Positions 23,347 through 29,552 of a DNA stretch of 36,053 nt are shown here, in pieces. The position numbers and the translations under genes were made by a program. The stretch's first letter is position 1. The number at the start of each line of letters is the position of its first letter. The stretch comes from a virus, in IMG/VR virus record IMGVR_UViG_3300035698_008813, positions 1 through 36,053 of that record; one strand, 5' to 3'. Under the pieces are notes generated by a model. That model worked only from the letters and a program-made list of their open reading frames with translations, was not told the DNA's origin and ran no database searches.

Positions 23347-23447
23347 TCTAGCAAACTCCTTTTCAACGCTACGTTCGCAGCCCGGCTCTCGCCTAGCGGA
23401 TACGGGCGGGCTAGTGGGTCGGTCTTGTTCCAGGTGAAAATTATCAT
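23343..23447 (-). CDS. Tiny hypothetical peptide, first gene after the leftward promoter
   Basis: A 34-residue frame starting MIIFTWNKTDPLARPYPLGE. It begins only four to five bases after the predicted transcription start, so the message would be almost leaderless. The sequence is low in rare codons and looks protein-like, and it is coupled to the membrane peptide by ATGA. Function unknown. An in-frame ATG at 23459 lies within the -10 box and cannot be used from this promoter. Confidence 0.4.
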   Translation of the reverse strand: MIIFTWNKTDPLARPYPLGESRAANVALKRSLLE

Positions 23448-23457
23448 CTCATTATCC

Positions 23458-23463
23458 ATTATA
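23458..23463 (-). promoter_or_regulatory. Leftward promoter, extended -10
   Basis: Minus-strand GTGGTATAAT has the extended -10 motif TGnTATAAT (TATAAT at 23463-23458). The -35 is poor (TAGCAA at 17 bases). It would start the packaging and head-side transcripts leftward, back to back with the rightward promoter at 23.5 kb. The region 23215-23576 otherwise holds only the two tiny ORFs. Confidence 0.55.
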
Positions 23464-23508
23464 CCACAATTAGAACAAAATTGCTACACTGCGAGATTAC
23501 TACACGTA

Positions 23509-23537
23509 TTGACAGATAGCTTGATATATGGTAGAAT
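23509..23537 (+). promoter_or_regulatory. Rightward sigma-70 promoter
   Basis: TTGACA (23509-23514), 17 bases, TAGAAT (23532-23537). It lies 40 bases before the AGGAGAG/ATG start of the first plus-strand gene and forms a divergent pair with the promoter at 23.46 kb. Confidence 0.75.
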
Positions 23538-23576
23538 ATAGCTAGATAGGAAATCAAACAAACCAGGAGAGAGAAA

Positions 23577-23948
23577 ATGACCAGCAGAATAAAATACGAA
23601 CCAACAGCAGGAAACGAGAAAAAGTGGGCCAGGTATAAAACGGTTGAGATGCCCACCGACGAGCAATTCAAAACCCGCTGGGCAAAAGCCCATCACGGAA
23701 AGGTAAGCGGGTGGGGAATGATGAAACGGGATTGGGTACTCAGCAATATGGTTAAAACCCGTGAATACCAGATCGGTCTCTGGCAGGGACGAGTAGACAC
23801 CGCTCGCGAACTGGGATACTCTGAGGAACGAAACGAGAACACCTACAATCTCGGATACAACCGAGGATATAATGGCTACGAGAGCAACCGGCGCGGATGG
23901 GACAGTGCAACCCGCGAGCGATTTGACGCCAAGTACGTTAACGCATAG
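23577..23948 (+). CDS. Hypothetical protein, first gene of the rightward operon
   Basis: A protein of 123 residues starting MTSRIKYEPTAGNEKKWARY, with AGGAGAG before the ATG. It is very rich in Arg, Tyr, Asn and Trp; the C-terminal region has a repeat-like pattern (NTYNLGYNRGYNGYESNRRG). No family recognised. The upstream leader and first eight codons resemble those of the operon at 29.08 kb (MTSKINYE), so the two starts probably share an origin. Confidence 0.6.
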   Translation: MTSRIKYEPTAGNEKKWARYKTVEMPTDEQFKTRWAKAHHGKVSGWGMMKRDWVLSNMVKTREYQIGLWQGRVDTARELGYSEERNENTYNLGYNRGYNGYESNRRGWDSATRERFDAKYVNA

Positions 23949-23957
23949 GAGAATAAA

Positions 23958-24179
23958 ATGCCTAATGATTTTGACAAAACGGGGTTGGGAATCGGTGGCG
24001 CTGGCCGCCACGACCTGACTGCCGAGACTGCCGAATTGATAGCGCGAGGCGAGATGATCTATGTTGAACGGGAGAAAATCGGCCCAATGCCCCACGGCCA
24101 ATTGTGGCAAGAGTGTTTTTGTGGAAATGAGCCGGTTTGTTTGGATTGCGAACGATGCTATAAGCACTGTGCCTGCTAG
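23958..24179 (+). CDS. Small Cys-rich hypothetical protein
   Basis: A protein of 73 residues starting MPNDFDKTGLGIGGAGRHDL, with AGGAG before the ATG. The C-terminal 22 residues hold seven cysteines (ECFCGNEP, CLDCERCYKHCAC), likely a metal-binding knot. The first half is charged. It sits nine bases after the previous gene and ten before the next, so all three are one operon. Function unknown. Confidence 0.55.
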   Translation: MPNDFDKTGLGIGGAGRHDLTAETAELIARGEMIYVEREKIGPMPHGQLWQECFCGNEPVCLDCERCYKHCAC

Positions 24180-24188
24180 GAGAAACAA

Positions 24189-24644
24189 ATGAGACCCATA
24201 AACAATCGCATCAGCGACGACGCCGGAGACAAACTAGACGAACTGGTCAGAAAGTTTGAGAGCCAACGAGTAACTTTTGAAACACTGATTAGAGACGGAT
24301 TTGAAAAATATATTCCAAAGGAGAAGAAGATGAACACGCGCAGATTTGTAGAACATTCGCAACTCATTGAGGGTGGCGAGTATACGGACGAGGAGTTGGT
24401 GGCCTGTCGCATAGTAGGTGGTGTCAACCTGTTCAGGACTGGACTGTATGAAGGAATAAGTCAATTGCGCGCCGATGCACCTCCAGGCTGGCGCGTAGCC
24501 AGCAGCGACGGAAGCACGCACTCGTATGACCCACCTGTACCAGAGCGCCAGGATGCTATCACTGAACCTATTCTGTTGGGTTTCATTCACGTTCATCACG
24601 GCGATCCCCATTTCCCAATCTGGATATTCAAAATCAAATCATAA
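24189..24644 (+). CDS. Hypothetical protein, possibly with an internal start
   Basis: A protein of 151 residues starting MRPINNRISDDAGDKLDELV. The first 47 residues look like a small helical or RHH-like segment. At position 24330, in frame, is an ATG (MNTRRFVEHS) with AAAGGAG seven bases upstream, so a 104-residue product may also be made, or the two parts were once separate genes. The later part reads EEGEYTDEELVACR-like and GFIHVHHGDPHFPIWIF, without a known motif. Confidence 0.5.
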   Translation: MRPINNRISDDAGDKLDELVRKFESQRVTFETLIRDGFEKYIPKEKKMNTRRFVEHSQLIEGGEYTDEELVACRIVGGVNLFRTGLYEGISQLRADAPPGWRVASSDGSTHSYDPPVPERQDAITEPILLGFIHVHHGDPHFPIWIFKIKS

Positions 24645-24692
24645 TTACTCAGGCCAGCCGGGAGCCTGTACCAATCTCGACAAAGGAGAAAA

Positions 24693-25550
24693 ATGTCTGT
24701 CATCTATCAACCTAGCAGAAAAGCTCGTGAATATGCACCTCTCGCCTGTAATATTTATCGTGGCTGTGACCATCGTTGCACATACTGTTTTGCTCCAAGC
24801 GCCACATATAATCCTCGTACCGTTTTCAACGTTCCCACGCTACGAAAAAACTTCATTCTGCAACTCAAGAAGGATACATTGAAACTATGGAAAAGCGGAA
24901 CCCACGTTCGTATCTTACTCTGTTTCACCTGTGATCCATATCAAAAACTTGACATTGAACACAAGCTAACCCGACAAACTATTGAGATTTTGCACGGTCG
25001 CCAACTAAATGTACAAGTCCTCACGAAAGGCGGCAGTCGGGCGCTGCGCGATATAGATCTATTCACCCCCAATGATGCATTTGCCTCAACTCTCACCTGG
25101 CTTGACGACGAACGTAGCTTAGAATGGGAACCTGGCGCTGCGTTGCCATCCGATAGAATCTACGCCTTACATCAATTTTACGAAAAAAACATTCCAACCT
25201 GGGTTAGTCTTGAACCTGTATTGTCTCCAGGTGTAGCATTGCAGATTATCAAGGAAATCCACACCTTTGTCAACCTGTTCAAAATCGGAAAGCTCAATTA
25301 TCACTCATTGGCAGAAACTATCAACTGGCGTGACTTTGGCATAACTGCAATCGAATTGCTCGAAAGTCTCAACCAACCGTACTACATCAAGAACGACCTG
25401 CTCAATCTTCTACCAAGCGAGGCTCTAGGCCCATGTCACATAACCGTTGCAGAGTTAGAGCGACGTTTTTTGGTTCAATCTCTACGCCAACCGCCCGCCG
25501 CCCCAATTGCTCACACGCAACAAGGGTTTGACACATTTGTCCTTCTGTAG
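24693..25550 (+). CDS. Radical SAM protein (SPL-like family)
   Basis: A protein of 285 residues starting MSVIYQPSRKAREYAPLACN, with AAAGGAG before the ATG. YRGCDHRCTYCFAP (about 23-36) holds the CxxxCxxC that binds the 4Fe-4S cluster for SAM cleavage. LLCFTCDPYQKLD, VQVLTKGG and TWVSLEPVLSPG are conserved in a family related to spore photoproduct lyase that is common in phage and metagenomes. The family core ends near YYIKNDL (about residue 240). The last 45 residues are antisense to a DNA methyltransferase fragment and may be a late addition. The substrate is unknown. Confidence 0.8.
   Translation: MSVIYQPSRKAREYAPLACNIYRGCDHRCTYCFAPSATYNPRTVFNVPTLRKNFILQLKKDTLKLWKSGTHVRILLCFTCDPYQKLDIEHKLTRQTIEILHGRQLNVQVLTKGGSRALRDIDLFTPNDAFASTLTWLDDERSLEWEPGAALPSDRIYALHQFYEKNIPTWVSLEPVLSPGVALQIIKEIHTFVNLFKIGKLNYHSLAETINWRDFGITAIELLESLNQPYYIKNDLLNLLPSEALGPCHITVAELERRFLVQSLRQPPAAPIAHTQQGFDTFVLL
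25402..25530 (-). pseudogene. Remnant of a DNA methyltransferase C-terminus
   Basis: On the minus strand, 42 codons ending at a TGA read QTLVACEQLGRRAVGVEIEP then a further segment ending DMGLEPRLVED. This matches the end of the ParB-methyltransferase at 26.1 kb (GIACERLGRKSRMIEIEPKY, ...ADMGLVPSLIKD) but differs at most silent sites, so it comes from another, diverged methyltransferase. The rest of that gene is absent: the sequence loses similarity just before the QT, next to the HNH start. It lies antisense to the radical SAM 3' end. Confidence 0.6.
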
Positions 25551-25563
25551 TATCATTCGGTAT

Positions 25564-26286
25564 ATGGGAAGAAAAACCGGTTGTGAAAATTGTGGCAAAG
25601 AGCAATACAAACACGATTGCTATATTAAACGAAGCAAGAGCGGTATTTTCTTTTGCTCTTGGGAATGCCAGCGTGCCTACAGAAAAAAGCAGAAAGTGTT
25701 CACTCGCTGCCCAGCTTGCGGAAAAGAGTTTTATGCAAAACCGTACAGGCGAAAAAGGGCTGGCGCTGTTGCTTGTAGTCCTGAATGCAGAATGGTTATA
25801 TTGGGATGGGGAAGTCAAATAGTTGCTTGTGATTGGTGCGGCAAAGAGTTTAGTCGCAAAAATACACAAATCAACAAACACAACTTTTGCTCTCGAAAGT
25901 GTATGGGCAAATGGCAATCGCAAAATCTGACCGGTGAAAATCACCCCAGCTGGCGCGGCGGCTATAAACAATACTATGGCCCAACTTGGAAACGCCAGCG
26001 CAGAAAGGCACGACAGCGCGACAACTATACCTGCCAAACCTGCAACCTGACCGAGAGTCAATCTGACCATGCCCTGGAAGTGCATCATATTAAACCATTT
26101 CGACTTTTCGATAATCATAGTAAAGCCAACTATCTATCAAACCTCATCACGCTGTGTCGTGATTGCCACGTTGCCGCCGACGCGGTTGCCAGACGCATCT
26201 TTGATGAGGGATGGAACGAGTCCCATATCCGCAAATCGCTGGAGAATTACAGCACAGTATTTAGGCTCTATTTCTATCATCCTTGA
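25564..26286 (+). CDS. HNH endonuclease with multiple zinc fingers
   Basis: A protein of 240 residues from ATG 25564 (MGRKTGCENCGKEQYKHDCY). Residues 1-115 hold three or four CxxC-type zinc fingers (CENCGKEQ, CPACGKEFY, CDWCGKEFSRK). TGENHPSWRGG near residue 120 is a NUMOD-like DNA-contact motif. The HNH domain (about 150-200) has CQTCNLTES, HALEVHHIKPF and NLITLCRDCH. Such free-standing enzymes often act as homing endonucleases. The last 50 residues are antisense to the 3' end of the methyltransferase gene. Confidence 0.85.
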   Translation: MGRKTGCENCGKEQYKHDCYIKRSKSGIFFCSWECQRAYRKKQKVFTRCPACGKEFYAKPYRRKRAGAVACSPECRMVILGWGSQIVACDWCGKEFSRKNTQINKHNFCSRKCMGKWQSQNLTGENHPSWRGGYKQYYGPTWKRQRRKARQRDNYTCQTCNLTESQSDHALEVHHIKPFRLFDNHSKANYLSNLITLCRDCHVAADAVARRIFDEGWNESHIRKSLENYSTVFRLYFYHP

Positions 26287-27366
26287 TTTGCGCCCAAGTC
26301 TCTCACAGGCTATGCCGGTTGTGCCGCTTCCGGCAAACGGATCATAAACATCGCCAATCAAACAGTTACCCACGAGAAGCCGCACCCAGTCAAACGGTTT
26401 TTCGTGCTTGTGCGATTTGTGGATTTGCGTAATGCCCATCTGAAACACATCTGAAAGATGCTTACCGCGTTGATCGGGCACAAAATCATATTCTCCCCTC
26501 GTATTTCTAACAGTGTGCGCCTCAAGTGGCTCCCCATAATGAGCACCGTTAAAATTATAATCTGTGAGATTGCCGTACCATAGGGCCAGTTTACCGCGTC
26601 GCAGTGGGCGGTTAGGAGTATACCACGATGTCACGCAATCCCAAATAAAAACCCAGGCCGGGGAGCCAAGAAGATCAATTATTGTACCTGCCCGAAATCC
26701 ATCACAGAACGCGAGGGTTGATTCCCACTTCCCTTCTGGCACTTGAAAACCTCCATCCCAGGACGGATCATAAAATAGATTACAGGGCAGTTTTCCCAAC
26801 TGCGCCACCACCGCCGCGTCCGTGCAATCACCGCAGATCAACTTGTGTCTGCCTATCTCCCACAGATCGCCCGTTTTAACCTTCCACTTCTCTTGCAACT
26901 CATCTGCCCGCGAAATCTGCGGTTCTGGCGCTGGTGGCAACTCCTCCTCAATCCCCGCCAACAAATCAGCCAGCACCTCGTCGTCGATCCCCGGAATCTC
27001 AGTCGGGTCATCCCGATCCCCCAGCAGCGCCGCCAGCGTCTCGTTGTCGAATTTGCGCGAGGGCGAGAGGTTGTCGGTTATCATTAAGTCCTCAGCCTCT
27101 TCACGCGATAGATGACTCTGGTCACTAACGACGATCTTTGTGTCACCTTTCTGCTTGGCCGCCAATAGCATACCGTGGCCCGCGATGCAGTAGAGAACGC
27201 CGTCGTCAGGGTCTCTCCAAACTACCAGGTTTTTGTATTGATTGAACTTTTCGAGGCTCTTCTCCAGCGTGTCAACCTGAGCATCGGGATGCTCATTATA
27301 GTTCTGAGGATGGAAAGTCACCTCGTCGACGCCAATCAGTTTCAAGGTTTCGAGTAGGTTTGTCAC
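26137..27366 (-). CDS. ParB-like domain fused to DNA methyltransferase
   Basis: A protein of 409 residues from GTG 27366, which overlaps the preceding stop as GTGA. Residues 1-100 resemble a ParB/Srx-like domain (FHPQNYNEHPDAQVDTLEKS, CIAGHGMLLAAKQKG). From about 165 a beta-class methyltransferase follows: WEIGRHKLICGDCTD, motif IV as LFYDPSWDGG near 205, and motif I DPFAGSGTTGIACERLGR near 350. Such enzymes methylate adenine or cytosine in DNA; DPSW differs from the usual DPPY/DPPW. The last 50 codons overlap the HNH gene on the other strand. Confidence 0.85.
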   Translation of the reverse strand: MTNLLETLKLIGVDEVTFHPQNYNEHPDAQVDTLEKSLEKFNQYKNLVVWRDPDDGVLYCIAGHGMLLAAKQKGDTKIVVSDQSHLSREEAEDLMITDNLSPSRKFDNETLAALLGDRDDPTEIPGIDDEVLADLLAGIEEELPPAPEPQISRADELQEKWKVKTGDLWEIGRHKLICGDCTDAAVVAQLGKLPCNLFYDPSWDGGFQVPEGKWESTLAFCDGFRAGTIIDLLGSPAWVFIWDCVTSWYTPNRPLRRGKLALWYGNLTDYNFNGAHYGEPLEAHTVRNTRGEYDFVPDQRGKHLSDVFQMGITQIHKSHKHEKPFDWVRLLVGNCLIGDVYDPFAGSGTTGIACERLGRKSRMIEIEPKYCAVILQRFADMGLVPSLIKDASGNRVGGNVAITTQRDEV

Positions 27367-27671
27367 CGAGCGTCTTTTCCCTTCACCGCTTTCGAATAGG
27401 TGTAAACGCGAGCAACGAGTCGTTCATAATCTGAACCGTCGCTCTTGCACGGAAATTTACCAACGCGGAGATAGGGCCACTTCTCTTGGTCAATCGCCAG
27501 GAAAAATGCTTGCGTGGCTTCTTGCAGTTCAATGCCCAACGTCTTGCCACCATCTTTGACTATGCAGACTTCCAGCGTGTTATCGACCAATTCATCGGTA
27601 TTACAGTAACGCCACTGATTATCGTCGCCGTATACAAGTTCACGCCCGTCCACCGTTGCTTTAGCTGTCAT
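27363..27671 (-). CDS. Hypothetical protein
   Basis: A protein of 102 residues starting MTAKATVDGRELVYGDDNQW, with GGAGG upstream of the ATG. It appears beta-rich with ends helical (ELQEATQAFFLAIDQEKWPY). It precedes the ParB-methyltransferase in the same unit (GTGA overlap). No family recognised. Confidence 0.55.
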   Translation of the reverse strand: MTAKATVDGRELVYGDDNQWRYCNTDELVDNTLEVCIVKDGGKTLGIELQEATQAFFLAIDQEKWPYLRVGKFPCKSDGSDYERLVARVYTYSKAVKGKDAR

Positions 27672-27872
27672 TCATTCCTCCACCTGTTCCAATATGCAAT
27701 CCTCCAGGTCGATATGCCTCAACCAGTTCTCTTGCCCTCGTAAACGCAGGATAAAAAGGAAGAGGTTAGCAATCGCCCTCTCTGGCGTGTCACCGTCTCC
27801 ACAGGGAGGTGAGCCAGGGAGGTCTACCAGGTCGGCGCGGTAACGGGTGATCTTTGTGATTTTTATTTTCAC
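27672..27872 (-). CDS. Small hypothetical protein
   Basis: A protein of 66 residues read from GTG 27872, overlapping the preceding gene as GTGA. It begins MKIKITKITRYRADLVDLPG and has a DTPERAIANLFLFILRLRG helix, so it has the beta-beta-alpha look of small HicB-like or DUF domains (a strand, then SPPCGDGDTPERAI). A HicB-like partial fold is possible, but no antitoxin partner is visible. Confidence 0.5.
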   Translation of the reverse strand: MKIKITKITRYRADLVDLPGSPPCGDGDTPERAIANLFLFILRLRGQENWLRHIDLEDCILEQVEE

Positions 27873-28339
27873 TCTTTTCCATCCGTCTCAATCCACCCAA
27901 ACTCAACCGCCGTATTCAAAAGAATTTCCATTAACTGACTAGAGATCCCGAACCGTTCTAGGTTCACCGCCAATGATTGCTCTATGCTGCCACTGTCGTG
28001 CCGTTCGCTCGCTGCCTTCCAATCCATCAGCATCTCAACCACGTCAACGAGGGTCATACCTCTGATACCGTGTTTGTGATGTTCTGGGTGATGCCTGTTA
28101 TGCTGATAATGATGATCTAACGCTGGCCCTAATCCATCCAATGCCTCTTTATACGCATCACTGCCATAATCGAGAGACGCGAGCAATGGCGTGTACTCAT
28201 CAAACATTTCCTTTTCAGGTGGCTTGAGTTTACTCTCGTCGTGGTCGCTCGCTCTATCTGAAAGTGCAAGAGTAAAATTAACTAGAAGTTCGCGCACTCT
28301 CTGGATGTGATTTATCGTGTCTTGTTTGCTATCGTACAC
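27869..28339 (-). CDS. DUF5662 family protein
   Basis: A protein of 156 residues from GTG 28339, with GAGGGGG upstream. SDRASDHDESKLKPPEKEMF (about 27-46), GPALDHHYQHNRHHPEHHKH (about 71-90) and VDVVEMLMDWKAASERHDSG (about 98-117) match the DUF5662 family, known from many phages. The many conserved His and Asp residues suggest a metal-dependent hydrolase of the HD type, which is inference. It forms one unit with the three downstream genes to the methyltransferase. Confidence 0.75.
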   Translation of the reverse strand: MYDSKQDTINHIQRVRELLVNFTLALSDRASDHDESKLKPPEKEMFDEYTPLLASLDYGSDAYKEALDGLGPALDHHYQHNRHHPEHHKHGIRGMTLVDVVEMLMDWKAASERHDSGSIEQSLAVNLERFGISSQLMEILLNTAVEFGWIETDGKE

Positions 28340-28390
28340 TATTCCCCCTCCCCAAACGCATCCGCCAGCGCCGCCAACCCCCCGCTTTTG

Positions 28391-28669
28391 TTATGAGATC
28401 CTGTTGTCTATTTCTTGCAGGTATTTTATGGCCGCCCTCGCTTTACTCGTCATAACATCCAGGTTGATTTCAATGACAGATAACACACAACCACCAGGTG
28501 TCGATTGCTTTTCTTCAGGTGATTCGTTGCCGCTGATTTTCATCACACCTGTAACAATATCTGTCAAACAATCATCAAGCTGATGAATTTTGTCGAGAAT
28601 AGATTCCCGCGGCATATCTGTGCCAGTATTTTCCACACCGACTGCTACTACTGTTTCATAAGTTGTCAT
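28391..28669 (-). CDS. Hypothetical protein
   Basis: A protein of 92 residues starting MTTYETVVAVGVENTGTDMP. It is helical and acidic, with a central DKIHQLDDCLTDIVTGVMKI and a C-terminal helix. No family recognised. It lies between the RHH repressor and DUF5662 and is probably in their transcript. Confidence 0.5.
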   Translation of the reverse strand: MTTYETVVAVGVENTGTDMPRESILDKIHQLDDCLTDIVTGVMKISGNESPEEKQSTPGGCVLSVIEINLDVMTSKARAAIKYLQEIDNRIS

Positions 28670-28687
28670 CTCTCACCACCTTTATAG

Positions 28688-28876
28688 TCATTCTTGAAAG
28701 TCTCTGCTAATTTCCCCAACGGACGCCACCTCTCGCGGCTGGCGTCCGTTGATGTCACGTTCAACAGCCTGACGGATCAACTCTGATCGGCTTATGCCGC
28801 GCTCATCCGCTACAGCATCCCACCGGTCGCGTTGTATTCTCAAAAGTTCAACAGAGGCGAATACCTTATCATCCAT
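28688..28876 (-). CDS. Ribbon-helix-helix repressor (CopG/Arc-like)
   Basis: A protein of 62 residues starting MDDKVFASVELLRIQRDRWD. The KVFASVEL strand followed by two helices with GISRSELIRQAVERDI is the standard ribbon-helix-helix layout. I use ATG 28876, which lies about six bases after the -10 box, so the message would be leaderless. The imperfect palindrome at 28895-28914 over its own -35 is a likely operator, suggesting autoregulation and perhaps control of the divergent rightward promoter. Confidence 0.75.
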   Translation of the reverse strand: MDDKVFASVELLRIQRDRWDAVADERGISRSELIRQAVERDINGRQPREVASVGEISRDFQE

Positions 28877-28882
28877 AGAGCT

Positions 28883-28911
28883 ATTGTACCACAACCGTTG
28901 TCAATTGTCAA
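28883..28911 (-). promoter_or_regulatory. Leftward sigma-70 promoter of the RHH gene
   Basis: Minus-strand TTGACA (28911-28906), 17 bases, TACAAT (28888-28883). The spacer ends in TGTGG, as in the promoter at 23.46 kb. The predicted transcript start coincides with the RHH start codon. Confidence 0.8.
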
Positions 28912-28914
28912 CGG
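28895..28914. promoter_or_regulatory. Candidate operator of the RHH repressor
   Basis: CCGTTG (28895-28900) and CAACGG (28909-28914) form an inverted repeat around TCAATTGT; TTGTCAA occurs three times from 28899 to 28922. It covers the -35 of the RHH promoter, where a bound RHH dimer pair would block RNA polymerase. Confidence 0.55.
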
Positions 28915-29018
28915 ATTGTCAAGCATTCTCGACGGGTTTTTGAGCTAAAATTCCATTGCAGTAACTTGCCATTTTTGTCTATTTACTACAACGAAAAAGG
29001 AGCAATATGACCAATCAC

Positions 29019-29047
29019 TTGACAACCCTGGCATTGTGGTGTATACT
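29019..29047 (+). promoter_or_regulatory. Rightward sigma-70 promoter
   Basis: TTGACA (29019-29024), 17 bases ending in TGTGGTG, then TATACT (29042-29047). Transcription would start near 29055, before the GGAGAG and ATG at 29083. Confidence 0.8.
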
Positions 29048-29082
29048 AGTGTCAGATAAGAGAGAGACAAGGAGAGAAGAAA

Positions 29083-29109
29083 ATGACCAGCAAAATCAAC
29101 TACGAATAA
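29083..29109 (+). other. 8-codon leader ORF or broken gene start, MTSKINYE then TAA
   Basis: A good ribosome binding site (AAGGAGAG) precedes ATG 29083, but the frame stops at TAA 29107 after MTSKINYE. The same frame then continues open with IEKIEQEQIALAESSE into the gene starting at 29158. The start matches the first codons of the gene at 23577 (MTSRIKYE). Either one stop mutation has split an 89-residue gene, or the octapeptide is a leader. Confidence 0.5.
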
Positions 29110-29157
29110 ATAGAAAAAATCGAACAGGAACAAATAGCACTAGCCGAATCATCCGAG

Positions 29158-29352
29158 ATGCCCTTACCGACCAAACACCAGATAGCAGGCGAGTACATCA
29201 GACAGGCTCAGGGTTACAGGAATGCACTCGTAAGGGAATTGGTAGGAGATGAGTGCTATGACAACCTGATAGGAAAAAGTATAACCTGGCTAGTCCGGGC
29301 AGCGACGAGAGAACTAGCCAGCCGGCTAGAGGCCAGGGAGCAAGGCGAATGA
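29158..29352 (+). CDS. Hypothetical protein, probably the 3' part of a split gene
   Basis: A protein of 64 residues starting MPLPTKHQIAGEYIRQAQGY. It is helical and charged, ending ASRLEAREQGE, and overlaps the next gene as ATGA. Upstream in the same frame are 16 more codons of protein-like sequence and then the TAA at 29107. Only a weak ribosome binding site precedes this ATG, which favours the idea that the original start was at 29083. Confidence 0.5.
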   Translation: MPLPTKHQIAGEYIRQAQGYRNALVRELVGDECYDNLIGKSITWLVRAATRELASRLEAREQGE

Positions 29353-29552
29353 AACAAGAAGTTGTGGAATTCCTAAAACGAGAAGATGCCAGATTGTCTT
29401 GCCATAGACGTTATATGATGTACCACGAACAAAGAAAAGAATGGTGGGTGCACACCCGTGCAAGTTATCCTAAAAAAGACACTGTGATACTTCGTGTGGC
29501 AGAAGAACGTCTATCAGTTGCACTTGAATGCCTACGCACAGGAGCACAATGA
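29349..29552 (+). CDS. Small hypothetical protein
   Basis: A protein of 67 residues starting MKQEVVEFLKREDARLSCHR. It is basic and aromatic (YMMYHEQRKEWWVHTRASYP), likely beta-alpha. Coupled by ATGA to both neighbours. No family recognised. Confidence 0.55.
   Translation: MKQEVVEFLKREDARLSCHRRYMMYHEQRKEWWVHTRASYPKKDTVILRVAEERLSVALECLRTGAQ

Noticed and set aside
23484-24188. Minus-strand open frame with hydrophobic stretches
   Set aside because: It is antisense to the three small plus-strand genes, which have a consensus promoter and proper ribosome binding sites.
25402-26118. Minus-strand open frame of 238 codons as a membrane protein
   Set aside because: Its hydrophobic first part is antisense to the HNH zinc-finger gene. 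Only the last 42 codons are real methyltransferase sequence, reported as a remnant.
29007-29252. Plus-strand frame MTNHLTTLALW with AGGAG upstream
   Set aside because: The frame covers the -35 and -10 boxes of the rightward promoter and cannot be made from it. Its composition looks like a shifted reading of the frame at 29083-29352.
29083-29352. Genome-wide stop codon recoding as the reason for the in-frame TAA
   Set aside because: TAA, TAG and TGA all end well-supported genes here (for example major tail protein TAA, TerL TAG, portal TGA).
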